A DNA stretch of 64,000 nt, taken from assembly GCF_018882285.1 (NCBI RefSeq), contig NZ_JACVOT010000001.1:310001-374000 (forward strand), given 5' to 3'. Source of the stretch: Polynucleobacter sp. AM-26B4 (GTDB lineage: Bacteria; Pseudomonadota; Gammaproteobacteria; Burkholderiales; Burkholderiaceae). Positions 1-7,785 of the stretch are shown one piece after another. The notes beneath the pieces were generated by a model. The model was not told where the DNA came from. It worked only from the letters and a program-made list of their open reading frames with translations, and made no database searches. The position numbers were made by a program, and so were the translations under genes. The stretch's first letter is position 1, and every line of letters starts with the position of its first letter.

Positions 1-1
1 A

Positions 2-166
2 TTAGCCAGTGATGAGTTCACTGCAGAAGTAAAAGCTGAAGAAGAGTTTTATAAGAACTTGGGGATTCAGTCAGTGCCGTCACTGATTCTTAATGAAGAG
101 TATTTACTGCAAGGCGCCCAAGAACCTGAGTCACTGATCAGTGCCTTTGAGCAACTGATCAAGTAA
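2..166 (+). CDS. DsbA-family oxidoreductase, C-terminal end only
   Basis: The frame is open from the window edge to a TAA at 164-166 and gives the last 54 residues of a protein whose start lies outside the window. The segment NLGIQSVPSLILNEEYLLQG has the Val-cis-Pro signature and following beta-strand of the thioredoxin fold. The helical ending (EPESLISAFEQLI) is typical of FrnE-like DsbA-family disulfide oxidoreductases. The CxxC active site would lie upstream and cannot be seen. The next gene is convergent and ends 7 bp downstream. The family call is fairly safe; the subfamily is inferred. Confidence 0.6.
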   Translation, partial: LASDEFTAEVKAEEEFYKNLGIQSVPSLILNEEYLLQGAQEPESLISAFEQLIK

Positions 167-173
167 CTGACTG

Positions 174-557
174 TCAGAATTTAGGAAATTCACTTTCTTC
201 TTCAACTTTGTTGAAAGCCAACTTTGTTGGCGTGAAAAATAGTTGGTACAGGCAATAAGCTTTGATACCCAACTGAATCAATACAAGCAGAGCCATACCA
301 ATACTGCTGCTCTGCATCAAGAACAGTAAGCTCAATGGCAAGAAAATCACAAGCGCGTAAGCCAAAAATAGATATCTGGCCAGGTTACTTCCACCAGAAA
401 CTTTCCAGATGATGAATAAGTAAAAGGCTGCCTGGACTAAGGGGCCGTTCAAACTATTTTCCGCAAATGACGGGGAACTAAAAGCAAAGTAAGCAACCGG
501 CAATAGCTGCAATACCAAATCAATCAGGAGTAATTGGCCAGTTAGTTTTAGTTTCAT
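174..557 (-). CDS. Small multi-pass membrane protein, function unknown
   Basis: A 127-residue protein if started at the ATG at 555-557 (MKLKLTGQLLL). The frame is open further upstream, but an earlier start would run into tRNA-Cys, so the internal ATG is preferred. About four hydrophobic segments are visible, roughly residues 5-25, 45-60, 63-82 and 84-105. A short charged tail (KVEEESEFPKF) follows. No catalytic motif or recognised domain is seen. It lies downstream of the tRNA-Gly/tRNA-Cys pair on the same strand and converges on the DsbA-family gene. I do not recognise the family. Confidence 0.55.
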   Translation of the reverse strand: MKLKLTGQLLLIDLVLQLLPVAYFAFSSPSFAENSLNGPLVQAAFYLFIIWKVSGGSNLARYLFLAYALVIFLPLSLLFLMQSSSIGMALLVLIQLGIKAYCLYQLFFTPTKLAFNKVEEESEFPKF

Positions 558-655
558 TTTTTGGACTATCAAATGGTGGATGAACAGATCTAATACAACC
601 TTTAGAGGTTCGTAGTTTAGCTTGAGTCTGCTCTGAAGGGGGTGCTTGAGAAAAC

Positions 656-729
656 TGGAGGCGGAACCCAGAATCGAACTGGGGTACACGGCTTTGCAGG
701 CCGCTGCATAACCACTCTGCCATCCCGCC
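656..729 (-). tRNA. tRNA-Cys (GCA)
   Basis: The minus strand reads GGCGGGATGGCAGAGTGGTT at the 5' end, has an anticodon loop CTGCAAA with anticodon GCA, a T-loop GTTCGATTC and a 3' acceptor strand CCGCC, so the acceptor stem closes. The discriminator and CCA (TCCA) are encoded in the genome. It lies 53 bp downstream of tRNA-Gly. This matches the pgsA-glyW-cysT order known from Escherichia coli, but without the tRNA-Leu that follows there. Confidence 0.95.
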
Positions 730-752
730 GGGGATGAGTTGTTAAATTAAAA

Positions 753-775
753 AGGGAAGCTGGTTAAGCTTCCCT
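753..775 (-). terminator. Terminator-like hairpin between tRNA-Gly and tRNA-Cys
   Basis: Perfect 8-bp stem (AGGGAAGC / GCTTCCCT) with a 7-nt loop. On the minus strand it is followed directly by TTTTAATTT, the layout of an intrinsic terminator. It sits inside the spacer of a presumed two-tRNA transcript, so it may stop or attenuate transcription before tRNA-Cys, or act as a processing spacer. Confidence 0.6.
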
Positions 776-782
776 CGTAATT

Positions 783-858
783 TGGAGCGGGATAAGAGGC
801 TCGAACTCTCGACCTATACCTTGGCAAGGTATCGCTCTACCAACTGAGCTAATCCCGC
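783..858 (-). tRNA. tRNA-Gly (GCC)
   Basis: The minus strand begins GCGGGATTAGCTCAGTTGGT with a canonical D arm, has anticodon loop TTGCCAA (anticodon GCC), T-loop GTTCGAGCC and an acceptor strand ending TCCCGC followed by encoded TCCA. All four arms can be drawn. A sigma-70-type promoter lies just upstream (876-903). It is the first tRNA of the Gly-Cys pair downstream of pgsA. Confidence 0.95.
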
Positions 859-875
859 ATAACAACAAGACCGTT

Positions 876-903
876 ACTTTACCATAATTTCAGCCTATGT
901 CAA
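876..903 (-). promoter_or_regulatory. Promoter of the tRNA-Gly/Cys unit
   Basis: On the minus strand a perfect -35 TTGACA (898-903) is followed after 16 bp by a -10-like TAAAGT (876-881). The predicted start lies about 10 bp before the tRNA-Gly 5' end. Only one promoter of this quality is seen for the two tRNAs. Confidence 0.6.
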
Positions 904-988
904 ATAAATGGGCTTTTTTGGTGACTTTGTAGATGGGGATTACTGTGGGTAAAGTCTTTGTTTTTACAGACTTTTAATCAATAAGTGA

Positions 989-1567
989 TCAAAGATCTGC
1001 TTTGGCCTTGATCATCGGCCAGGCTTTTTGAAGGTAATAGAACATCGACCAAACTGTCAGAACAGCCGCAATCCAAATCAGGGGTTTACCAATCGTTTTG
1101 GTGTGGAAGAGATTGAACAATGTGTCGTTAAAAAGCAAGAATGGAATTGCTATCAGTTGGGCCGCTGTTTTGAGCTTACCCACAAAGTGCACGGCCACGC
1201 TCTTCGATGCGCCAATTTGAGCCATCCACTCTCTTAAAGCTGAGATGGTGATCTCACGACCGATGATGACCAATGCCACCCAAACTTCCACACGGTCAAA
1301 GTTGAGAAGAACCAAAAGTGCTGCTGCCACCATGAGTTTGTCGGCCACCGGATCTAAGAATGCGCCAAAGGCAGATACCTGACCCCACTTGCGAGCCAAG
1401 TAACCATCCAACCAATCTGTAAGGGCTGCACCAACAAAGAAAATCGTTGCCCAAAGGTTTTTTTCATCAATATCCAACCAAGATTCAGGCAAGTAGAAAA
1501 TACCAACCACCAAAGGTATGGTCGCAACGCGTAACCAAGTGAGGAAGATCGGTAAATTAAAGGGCAT
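989..1567 (-). CDS. pgsA: CDP-diacylglycerol--glycerol-3-phosphate 3-phosphatidyltransferase
   Basis: Phosphatidylglycerophosphate synthase, 192 residues. It makes phosphatidylglycerol phosphate from CDP-diacylglycerol and glycerol 3-phosphate in the inner membrane. The CDP-alcohol phosphotransferase motif DG(x)2AR(x)8G(x)3D(x)3D is complete: D51, D54, G55, A58-R59, G68, D72, D76. Several hydrophobic helices surround it (about 8-28, 38-50, 75-100, 130-150, 165-180). It starts at ATG 1565-1567 with no clear Shine-Dalgarno, 66 bp downstream of uvrC on the same strand. The uvrC-pgsA-tRNA-Gly-tRNA-Cys order is shared with gammaproteobacteria. Confidence 0.95.
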   Translation of the reverse strand: MPFNLPIFLTWLRVATIPLVVGIFYLPESWLDIDEKNLWATIFFVGAALTDWLDGYLARKWGQVSAFGAFLDPVADKLMVAAALLVLLNFDRVEVWVALVIIGREITISALREWMAQIGASKSVAVHFVGKLKTAAQLIAIPFLLFNDTLFNLFHTKTIGKPLIWIAAVLTVWSMFYYLQKAWPMIKAKADL

Positions 1568-1633
1568 GACGCAAGGATAAAGGGTATTACTGAATAATAG
1601 AAGTTCTAAAAACTTGTTTTTGAGTCTTATTTT

Positions 1634-3508
1634 TCAATGCAATTGCTTGTAAATGATCTCAGCTAAGGCTTTTGAAATACCTTCCACTTGCTGAAGCTCT
1701 TCAATGGTGGCACTGGTGACGCCTTTTAATCCACCGAATCGAGCCAAGAGTTTTTGACGTCTCTTAGCCCCTATGCCTTCAATTTCTTCGAGGCGCGAGA
1801 CGTTTCTGGTTTTCTGTCTCTTGGCTCTCATACCAGTGATGGCAAAACGATGAGCCTCATCCCTGATTTGAGCAGTGAGTAAAAGCGCAGGGCTTTCTAA
1901 GCCGAGGGTCATGGGTTCACGCTGATCAGCAAAGATGAGAGTTTCTAAACCAACTTTTCTACCCTCACCTTTGGCAATACCGACAATCATGTGAATGTCT
2001 AAACCCAACTCATCAAAAACTTCCTTGGCCATACTGACCTGCCCTTTACCGCCATCCACCAAAACAATGTGAGGTTGTTTCTCAGGCGGGATTTCTTGAA
2101 AGTTGGCATAACGCCTGTGAAGCACTTGGCGCATGGCCGCATAGTCATCGCCAGGAATGATGTCATTGATATTAAAGCGGCGGTACTCGCCACTTTGCAT
2201 GTCGTGCTTTTGATAAACCACACAACTGGCTTGAGTGGCCTCGCCTGAGGTGTGGCTGATATCAAAACATTCAATGCGCAAATCTTCAGCATTTTCAAGA
2301 TCAAGGTTGAGCACCTCAATCAATGATCTTGTTCTAGCTTCTTGGCCACCAGCTTCTGTGAGTCGTTTCGTCAGAGCCAATTCAGCATTGTTCTGCGCCA
2401 TGATCAACCAGTGCTTGCGCTGACCTTGTGGCTGCTTGAGGATCTGTACCTTTTTATTGGCTTTGGTATTTAAAAGCTCTTGTAACTCATCATTTTCTGG
2501 AGAGTCACTGAAGTCTTGAATGACCATGACTCTAGGAATGAGTTTGAGAGATTCAGCGTCATCACTCAAATAGTGTTGAGTGATGAATGCTTGCATGACT
2601 TCGTCACTATTGGGCATGGCATCTTCTTTGAAGCGCCCCATTTTTGGAAAGTAAGCTCTATCACCCAAATGACGACCACCTCGCACCATGGCCAAGTTAA
2701 TACAAGCCAAGCCACCCTTCATCGCAATGGCCAAGATATCAACATCGCCCTCGCCATCGGCCACAGTGTCCATGGATTGTTGCTGCAGTACTTGTGATAA
2801 ATCAGCGATTCGGTCTCGCATCATGGCAGCTTGTTCAAACTGCATGTTGTCACTGTAGGACTGCATCGCTTGCTCGAACTCAGCCATGACGCTGGCATGA
2901 TCACCCTCTAAAAATTGAACTGCCTTGTGGATATCTTGAGCATAGTTTTGCTCTGTGATTCTGCCCACACAGGGTGCACTGCATCGATGGATCTGATGCA
3001 ATAAACAAGGCCTGCTTCTATTTTTAAAAATAGTGTCTTCACAGGTTCGTATCTGAAACACTTTTTGCAATATTTGAATACTGTTTCTAACAGCCCATGA
3101 ATTCGGGAACGGTCCGTAATACTGATGGCGTTTATCCACCCGACCACGGTAATAAGCCAAACGTGGATACTGATGACCAGAGAGCATCACATAGGGGTAA
3201 GACTTATCATCTCTGAATAAGATGTTGAATGGCGGTGATAGTTCTTTGATGAGGTTGTTCTCTAGAATCAAAGCCTCGGTTTCTGTGCGAGTGACTGTGG
3301 TTTCTAAAGAACGAATTCTGGTGACCATGCGCTCAATGCGCGGCGATGATAAATTGCGCTGAAAATAACTGTTGACGCGCTTTTTTAAGTCTTTGGCCTT
3401 ACCAACGTATAAGATTTGTCCTGCTTCATCGAAAAAGCGATAAACACCTGGCAAACCAGGTAATTTTTTAACATCATTTAAGAGGGATTCAGGGGTCTCA
3501 TTCGACAT
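1634..3508 (-). CDS. uvrC: UvrABC system protein C (excision endonuclease)
   Basis: Nucleotide excision repair endonuclease, 624 residues, full length. The N-terminal GIY-YIG nuclease is at about residues 17-95 (GVYRFF, then [14 protein letters not shown]). A four-cysteine cluster C156, C168, C176, C180 matches the known UvrC iron-sulfur site. The UVR motif ([11 protein letters not shown]) is near residue 225, the RNase H-like 5' nuclease domain occupies about 380-540 (VDGGKGQ), and tandem helix-hairpin-helices form the C-terminus. The ATG overlaps that of divergent earP by two bases (CATG, 3506-3509), so control signals for each gene must lie inside the other. Confidence 0.97.
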   Translation of the reverse strand: MSNETPESLLNDVKKLPGLPGVYRFFDEAGQILYVGKAKDLKKRVNSYFQRNLSSPRIERMVTRIRSLETTVTRTETEALILENNLIKELSPPFNILFRDDKSYPYVMLSGHQYPRLAYYRGRVDKRHQYYGPFPNSWAVRNSIQILQKVFQIRTCEDTIFKNRSRPCLLHQIHRCSAPCVGRITEQNYAQDIHKAVQFLEGDHASVMAEFEQAMQSYSDNMQFEQAAMMRDRIADLSQVLQQQSMDTVADGEGDVDILAIAMKGGLACINLAMVRGGRHLGDRAYFPKMGRFKEDAMPNSDEVMQAFITQHYLSDDAESLKLIPRVMVIQDFSDSPENDELQELLNTKANKKVQILKQPQGQRKHWLIMAQNNAELALTKRLTEAGGQEARTRSLIEVLNLDLENAEDLRIECFDISHTSGEATQASCVVYQKHDMQSGEYRRFNINDIIPGDDYAAMRQVLHRRYANFQEIPPEKQPHIVLVDGGKGQVSMAKEVFDELGLDIHMIVGIAKGEGRKVGLETLIFADQREPMTLGLESPALLLTAQIRDEAHRFAITGMRAKRQKTRNVSRLEEIEGIGAKRRQKLLARFGGLKGVTSATIEELQQVEGISKALAEIIYKQLH

Positions 3509-4658
3509 GCGTTGGGATATCTTTTGTCAAATCGTCGATAACTATGGTGATGCTGGTGTTTGCTGGCGTCTGGCCAGGGCCTTGTCACGATTATCGTCCT
3601 CATCTATTAATACTGTTAGTTCTGCTGAATGTGATGATAGTCGTATTCGTTTATTTTGCGATGATTTAAATGTTTTAAATGTGATCGCCCATGGAGATGC
3701 CGTGGCCCATGGGGCAAGTTTAGGTATTGAGGTCTTACCTTGGTCGGCTGCTGAGTCTCCAAGTGTTTTGGCTTCCGTGGGTGATGTGGTGATTGAGGCC
3801 TTTGCCTGTCATTTACCGAAACCGTATATTGACGCCATGGTTCAAAAGGCATCCGATCAGGCGCCGATTTGGATCAATCTCGAATACCTCACTGCAGAGG
3901 CTTGGGCAGATGACATGCACTTGATGCCATCGCCTCAAAACAATGGCCTGAACAAGTATTTTTATTTCCCTGGCTTCACGCCTAAAACCGGTGGCGTGCT
4001 ACTAGGTGATTGGTACGAGGTTACTTCTAATCTGCTGACTTCTGGTCGAGTGACATCACCGCCCAACTCTTTATCTTTGGTGCTTCAGTCATGTCGCCCT
4101 GCTTCTAAAAAAATATCTGTTTTCAATTACAAACAAGCTCCCTTAGATGCATGGCTCAACTCAGTAAACCAAGCTGCCTTGGCTCATGGTGATCAGGTTG
4201 ATGTGTTTTTGTGCGCAGATCAAAACGTGTCGACTGCAACGCAAAAAGCATTTTCTTTAGAGGATTCAGCAGTGAAGTTAATTCAACTGCCCTTCATCCC
4301 TCAGGAGGATTACGATTATTTACTCTCCGTTTGCGACATGAATTTGGTCCGCGGCGAAGATTCTTTTGTGAGGGCTCAGTGGGCAGGTAAACCATTCATT
4401 TGGGATATCTATCCGCAGTCGGATTTGGCTCACGAAGTTAAATTAAATGCCTTTTTAGACCGTTATTTTGAGTCTTCTATTGCTGAATTAAGATCCACAG
4501 GGGTGGCAGCCATGAAATGGGGCCCCGCTTCCGATTGGTGGCCACATTTAGGAGCCTTGACCAAGCATTCTGAGGCTTGGCGAGATAACTTAATGGGTCT
4601 TGGGCATTTAGAGGGTAAAATCTTAGACTTTGTGAAATCTCAGGAAATATCGCGATGA
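3507..4658 (+). CDS. earP: EF-P arginine rhamnosyltransferase EarP
   Basis: Glycosyltransferase of the EarP family (formerly DUF2331), 383 residues. It transfers L-rhamnose from TDP-rhamnose onto Arg32 of elongation factor P. The N-terminal [16 protein letters not shown] carries D11 and D15, matching the two essential aspartates of characterised Ear[17 protein letters not shown] near residue 275 is the nucleotide-sugar binding signature with the essential glutamate. The stop overlaps the efp start (ATGA), consistent with translational coupling to the substrate protein. The rml genes needed for TDP-rhamnose are not in this window. The start overlaps the divergent uvrC start. Confidence 0.95.
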   Translation: MRWDIFCQIVDNYGDAGVCWRLARALSRLSSSSINTVSSAECDDSRIRLFCDDLNVLNVIAHGDAVAHGASLGIEVLPWSAAESPSVLASVGDVVIEAFACHLPKPYIDAMVQKASDQAPIWINLEYLTAEAWADDMHLMPSPQNNGLNKYFYFPGFTPKTGGVLLGDWYEVTSNLLTSGRVTSPPNSLSLVLQSCRPASKKISVFNYKQAPLDAWLNSVNQAALAHGDQVDVFLCADQNVSTATQKAFSLEDSAVKLIQLPFIPQEDYDYLLSVCDMNLVRGEDSFVRAQWAGKPFIWDIYPQSDLAHEVKLNAFLDRYFESSIAELRSTGVAAMKWGPASDWWPHLGALTKHSEAWRDNLMGLGHLEGKILDFVKSQEISR

Positions 4659-5215
4659 AAATTGCTCAAGAACTCCGCGTAGGTAACGTTGTAATGTTGA
4701 ATGGCCAACCTTTGGTGATTCAGAAATCAGAATACAGCCGTTCAGGTCGTAATGCTGCAGTGGTGAAGATGAAGTTCAAGAACTTGATCACCGAAGCACC
4801 TAACGAAGGCATTTTTAAAGCTGATGACAAATTTGAAGTTGTGATCTTGGAGCGCAAAGAGTGCACATACTCTTACTTCGCTGATCCAATGTATGCATTC
4901 ATGGACACAGAATTCAACCAGTATGAAGTTGAAAAAGACAACATGGGTGACGCTTTGAATTACTTAGAAGATGCGATGCCAGTTGAAGTGGTTTTTTACG
5001 AAGGTAAAGCATTGTCTGTTGAATTGCCAACCATTGTTGTTCGTGAAATCACTTACACAGAGCCAGCTGTTAAGGGCGACACAAGCTCAGGCCGTGTATT
5101 GAAGAACGCAAAAATTGCTACAGGCTACGAACTACAAGTTCCATTGTTCTGCAGCGAAGGTGACAAGATCGAGATCGATACACGCACTGGCGAATACCGC
5201 AGCCGCGCTAACTAA
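4655..5215 (+). CDS. efp: Translation elongation factor P (EarP type)
   Basis: EF-P, 186 residues, relieves ribosome stalling at polyproline stretches. The acceptor loop [13 protein letters not shown] places arginine at position 32, the residue rhamnosylated by EarP in EarP-type bacteria, rather than the lysine of EpmA-type EF-P. Three beta-barrel domains cover the full length, and the C-terminal signature around residues 150-180 ([15 protein letters not shown]) is present as [16 protein letters not shown]. The start overlaps the earP stop by four bases. A strong intrinsic terminator follows at 5271-5294. Confidence 0.97.
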   Translation: MKIAQELRVGNVVMLNGQPLVIQKSEYSRSGRNAAVVKMKFKNLITEAPNEGIFKADDKFEVVILERKECTYSYFADPMYAFMDTEFNQYEVEKDNMGDALNYLEDAMPVEVVFYEGKALSVELPTIVVREITYTEPAVKGDTSSGRVLKNAKIATGYELQVPLFCSEGDKIEIDTRTGEYRSRAN

Positions 5216-5229
5216 TTGATGTTGTTAGG

Positions 5230-5252
5230 CATTCAATCCAACTGATTGAATG
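5230..5252 (+). repeat. Inverted repeat downstream of efp
   Basis: Perfect 9-bp arms (CATTCAATC / GATTGAATG) around a 5-nt loop, 15 bp after the efp stop and just before the main terminator. No T tract follows, so it may be a 3'-end stabilising hairpin rather than a terminator. Confidence 0.5.
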
Positions 5253-5270
5253 TGCAGAAAATCAGAACAA

Positions 5271-5294
5271 AACCACTCTGCGGAGTGGTTTTTT
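5271..5294 (+). terminator. Intrinsic terminator of earP-efp
   Basis: An 8-bp stem AACCACTC / GAGTGGTT with loop TGCG (5271-5290) is followed by further Ts and TTTCTTTGG. It is a canonical rho-independent terminator for the plus-strand earP-efp unit. Confidence 0.85.
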
Positions 5295-5372
5295 CTTTGG
5301 TGCACATTGATTAATTTTTAAGCAAACAACCTAGCATCTTGAATCGAGAAGGTTTAAGTTGAATTCAACAGT

Positions 5373-5399
5373 AGTTATCAACATTTTCTGTGGATAACT
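5373..5399. repeat. Facing DnaA-box-like pair
   Basis: TTATCAACA (5375-5383) and TGTGGATAA (5389-5397, the exact complement of the DnaA box TTATCCACA) face each other. They lie within a larger inverted repeat with 7-bp arms AGTTATC / GATAACT and a 13-bp spacer. The segment lies between two converging genes, where no promoter is expected. Binding by DnaA is inferred from motif identity only. Confidence 0.4.
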
Positions 5400-5450
5400 C
5401 ATCGATAAGATTTATTTTCATGTGCCAAAAGAGTGCAAGAAAATGAAAAT

Positions 5451-5482
5451 GCCACCGCATAGATTGTCATCCGTGCAGTGGC
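5451..5482 (-). terminator. Likely terminator of the YeeE/YedE pair
   Basis: Arms GCCACTGCA and TGCGGTGGC (minus-strand reading, one mismatch) enclose a 14-nt loop and are followed by ATTTTCATTTTC. This is a fair intrinsic terminator 25 bp beyond the stop of the minus-strand transporter genes. Confidence 0.5.
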
Positions 5483-5506
5483 TTTTATTTTTTAAAGCTG
5501 ATGAGC

Positions 5507-6037
5507 TTAGATGCCTTTTTTCTCAAACCATCTGAACATCATCAATGTGATGATTGTGAAAATCACCGCAATCACCCAATGATTGATGCCCAGCACTTCA
5601 GGTAAACCAATCTTGCCAAAATCAGCCCAAGATAAAACGGTGGATTTAAAGAATGGGAATAACTCAGCATAAATACCAGCACCCACAATCATGCCAATCG
5701 CACCAAATACAGCGTGCCAACGGCCTTCACCAATTGCACCAACCGATGTACCTGGGCAAAAGCCCATCACTGCCCAACCAATACCAAACAATGAACCACC
5801 CACCAAAATAGCGCCGACGTTCATGGCTTTATGACTGAGTTTGATGAGGCCCATGTCATGCATGGCCAAAATACCAAACATACCAACGATGATTGCTGAC
5901 AACATGAATTTGAAAATCGTCATGTCTTTGAACAACATCGCACCAACTTGCTTGTCGTAACGAAGTACACGCCCTTTTTGTAATAAGAAGCCAAAAAAGA
6001 TACCAGTCACTAGACCTAAAATTTGTTCTGTTGACAT
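5507..6037 (-). CDS. YeeE/YedE-type sulfur transporter subunit, second half (DUF6691)
   Basis: Integral membrane protein of 176 residues with about five hydrophobic helices (roughly 5-20, 42-60, 72-92, 105-125, 150-168). The motif GFCPGTSVGA near residue 93 has the conserved cysteine found in the YeeE/YedE (TsuA-like) family, which imports thiosulfate or related sulfur species. This is the short partner of a split pair; the other half is the gene just upstream, one base away. A Shine-Dalgarno (AAAGGGG) lies within the end of that gene. Sulfur substrate specificity is inferred from the family. Confidence 0.85.
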   Translation of the reverse strand: MSTEQILGLVTGIFFGFLLQKGRVLRYDKQVGAMLFKDMTIFKFMLSAIIVGMFGILAMHDMGLIKLSHKAMNVGAILVGGSLFGIGWAVMGFCPGTSVGAIGEGRWHAVFGAIGMIVGAGIYAELFPFFKSTVLSWADFGKIGLPEVLGINHWVIAVIFTIITLMMFRWFEKKGI

Positions 6038-6038
6038 G

Positions 6039-6593
6039 TTATTGCCCCTTTCTGTACATCATGTTGGCAACCAAAGCACCGACTCCGAAGAAAAAGGCCA
6101 AGGCAATGAATGAACTCATGGATAGCTGCATCATGCCGCTCAATCCATGACCGCTTGGGCAGCCATCGGCCATGCGTGCACCGATCATTGCAACAACCCC
6201 ACCCAAGAATGAAAAGATGGCGCGCTTGCCAATCGATGAACCAAAGCGTTTTTCCCATGTTGGCGGAACTGCTTCTAACTTGAAGCTTTTATCCATCAAT
6301 GAAGAGATCAAGGCACCAAAGAAAATACCGATGATCATCATGAACTGCCAATCCACCTTCACTTTTTCTTTGAGGTAGTAAGCATTTTCAGCAACGTGAG
6401 CTGGATCCACACTTTGGAATAACAAACCAGCTGCTCTCACAAAAGTTGTTGAAGCCCCTAGATAGTTCGACTTACCCATCAAGGTGGTGGTGAGATATAC
6501 CGAAATGATCGCTAAGAGCCCCACCAATGCTCCAGCAAGATAAGGACTCCAACCAGAGGACTCCCCACCCTTGTTTTGGACTTGTTCTGACAT
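6039..6593 (-). CDS. YeeE/YedE-type sulfur transporter subunit, first half
   Basis: Membrane protein of 184 residues, first gene of a two-gene unit. Hydrophobic helices are seen at about 16-36, 83-98, 125-142 and 158-178. MADGCPSGHGLSG near residue 142 is the signature of YeeE/YedE half-transporters, with a conserved cysteine proposed to relay sulfur. The ATG at 6591-6593 has a strong Shine-Dalgarno (AAGGAGGG). The promoter region contains a perfect palindrome overlapping a TATAAT (6633-6651). In other bacteria such pairs are often controlled by ArsR-type sulfide sensors such as BigR/SqrR; no such gene is in this window. Confidence 0.85.
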   Translation of the reverse strand: MSEQVQNKGGESSGWSPYLAGALVGLLAIISVYLTTTLMGKSNYLGASTTFVRAAGLLFQSVDPAHVAENAYYLKEKVKVDWQFMMIIGIFFGALISSLMDKSFKLEAVPPTWEKRFGSSIGKRAIFSFLGGVVAMIGARMADGCPSGHGLSGMMQLSMSSFIALAFFFGVGALVANMMYRKGQ

Positions 6594-6632
6594 TTTTGCC
6601 CTCCTTTTTAAGTACTTATTAATTTGTTGAAC

Positions 6633-6651
6633 AATAATATATATTATTATA
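6633..6651 (-). promoter_or_regulatory. Palindromic operator overlapping the -10 of the sulfur-transporter operon
   Basis: A 16-bp perfect palindrome AATAATATATATTATT at 6633-6648 overlaps a minus-strand TATAAT (6646-6651), about 40 bp upstream of the first YeeE/YedE start. A repressor bound here would block the promoter. The low complexity of the AT sequence weakens the case. Confidence 0.45.
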
Positions 6652-6786
6652 TATTAATAAGGTCTTAAATGTCCAGTGAATATGTAAGTTTCACAATAGC
6701 TAGGGTTATGGCAAACACTTATAACTATATCTAGTGGTTCGTGTTAACTTATCGGTAGTTTAAAAGGAGCTTTATTAAGCCTAACT

Positions 6787-6972
6787 ATGAAAAAAATAGT
6801 CGACGTATTTAAAAGAAAAGACCGTAGCTTGGTTTGGACTTATGTGATCTCTTTAGATCGCAACCGCCTCACCTCAGGCATTGTTGAGTTCGAGCATGAA
6901 GCCTTGCGTCTATCTGAATTAGAAGATCGTGGTGGTGCCGAATCATTAACGGCCAGAGTCCGGCCCGCTTAG
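6787..6972 (+). CDS. Small protein, 61 residues, unknown function
   Basis: Starts at ATG 6787 (MKKIVDVFKRKDRSLVW) and ends at TAG 6970-6972. It has a basic N-terminus, no membrane segment and an acidic middle (EFEHEALRLSELEDRGG). An AAGGAG lies 18 bp upstream, further than ideal, and no closer in-frame start exists. It is divergent from the sulfur-transporter pair and shares its 190-bp upstream region. Codon use looks like that of its neighbours. I do not recognise the family; a small regulatory or adaptor protein is possible but unproven. Confidence 0.55.
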   Translation: MKKIVDVFKRKDRSLVWTYVISLDRNRLTSGIVEFEHEALRLSELEDRGGAESLTARVRPA

Positions 6973-7007
6973 TTGTTAGCTTAGTTCTCAGGTTAACTCT
7001 GAGCAGA

Positions 7008-7754
7008 TTACTTGAATCTGTAGGTCAGCCCTAGACCCCACTGACGATCTATTTCTGTGGAGTTAAGAGATTTTTTGTATCCCACATCTAGTTCAGCATC
7101 TTCACTCAAGCTATAAATAAGACCTACAAGGGCAAAGCGCGGGTCTTTTTTCTCAGTCTTACTGGCATGTGATTGAACGCCAGAATCCATGACAAAAAGC
7201 CATTGGTCATCCAACTGGTAAGTGAACCCCACAGAAGCTTTATTAATGTAGCGACGGTACTCATCCTGGCTGCTTGCAGATGAATAGCGATGCAATTCAG
7301 TGCCTAAATTAAAAAGCCAGGTCCAAGCACCCAACTCATATTGAGTCAATACAGTGAGTGCCCCACCAGAGCGACCATCACTCAATTGTTTTTCTTGATT
7401 GCCAGTTGAAAGACTTAACTCAGGTTTTAAACCAACAGACAATCCATCACTCTCAAATAAACGCCACTTCAAACCCAGGCCAATATCATTGAAACCTGTT
7501 GGTTGAGATAAGGCATACGGCGTATCCAAATAAAGATCGATTGTTTCTGTCATGCCACGCGTCAAAGTAGCAGTTGCTGTGCGTGTTTTAACCCCAGCAT
7601 CCCTCAACCAATCAGTATTGACCTCCACTTGATAGCCACCAACACCTTGCGTACCTGTATCGTCAGATACCAAGGGGTGAGCTGCATGAGCAGTTGAAGC
7701 AAACACCAGAAAGAAGCCTGTTAAAACTCCAAGCAATTTAGCTTGCATTAGCAT
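7008..7754 (-). CDS. Outer-membrane beta-barrel protein (MetA-pathway / transporter-like family)
   Basis: A 248-residue protein with a signal peptide (MLMQAKLLGVLTGFFLVFAS, cleavage near AHA-AHP at about residue 25). The mature part alternates short amphipathic strands ending in an aromatic residue (LTYRFK), as in outer-membrane barrels. The start of the mature protein (HPLVSDDTGTQGVGGYQVE) and the DLYLDTPYALSQP region resemble proteins annotated as transporter or phenol MetA-degradation-like. Its substrate is unknown. Starts at 7754 or two codons later are both possible. It converges with the 61-aa gene. Confidence 0.65.
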   Translation of the reverse strand: MLMQAKLLGVLTGFFLVFASTAHAAHPLVSDDTGTQGVGGYQVEVNTDWLRDAGVKTRTATATLTRGMTETIDLYLDTPYALSQPTGFNDIGLGLKWRLFESDGLSVGLKPELSLSTGNQEKQLSDGRSGGALTVLTQYELGAWTWLFNLGTELHRYSSASSQDEYRRYINKASVGFTYQLDDQWLFVMDSGVQSHASKTEKKDPRFALVGLIYSLSEDAELDVGYKKSLNSTEIDRQWGLGLTYRFK

Positions 7755-7785
7755 TTTTAGTACCTTGTTTTATTAAGTTGTTACG

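Noticed and set aside
560..655. A third tRNA (Leu) after tRNA-Cys, as in Escherichia coli
   Set aside because: No cloverleaf, TTCGA loop or CCA end is found downstream of tRNA-Cys.
174..689. 171-residue version of the first membrane protein
   Set aside because: The extra N-terminus would be coded through tRNA-Cys; the internal ATG at 557 is the better start.
5373..5399. Chromosome replication origin
   Set aside because: Only two DnaA-type boxes, no dnaA, dnaN, gidA or parAB nearby and no extended AT-rich unwinding region.
6987..7003. CTCAG/CTGAG repeat as terminator between the 61-aa gene and the barrel gene
   Set aside because: Arms are only 5 bp and no T tract follows on either strand.
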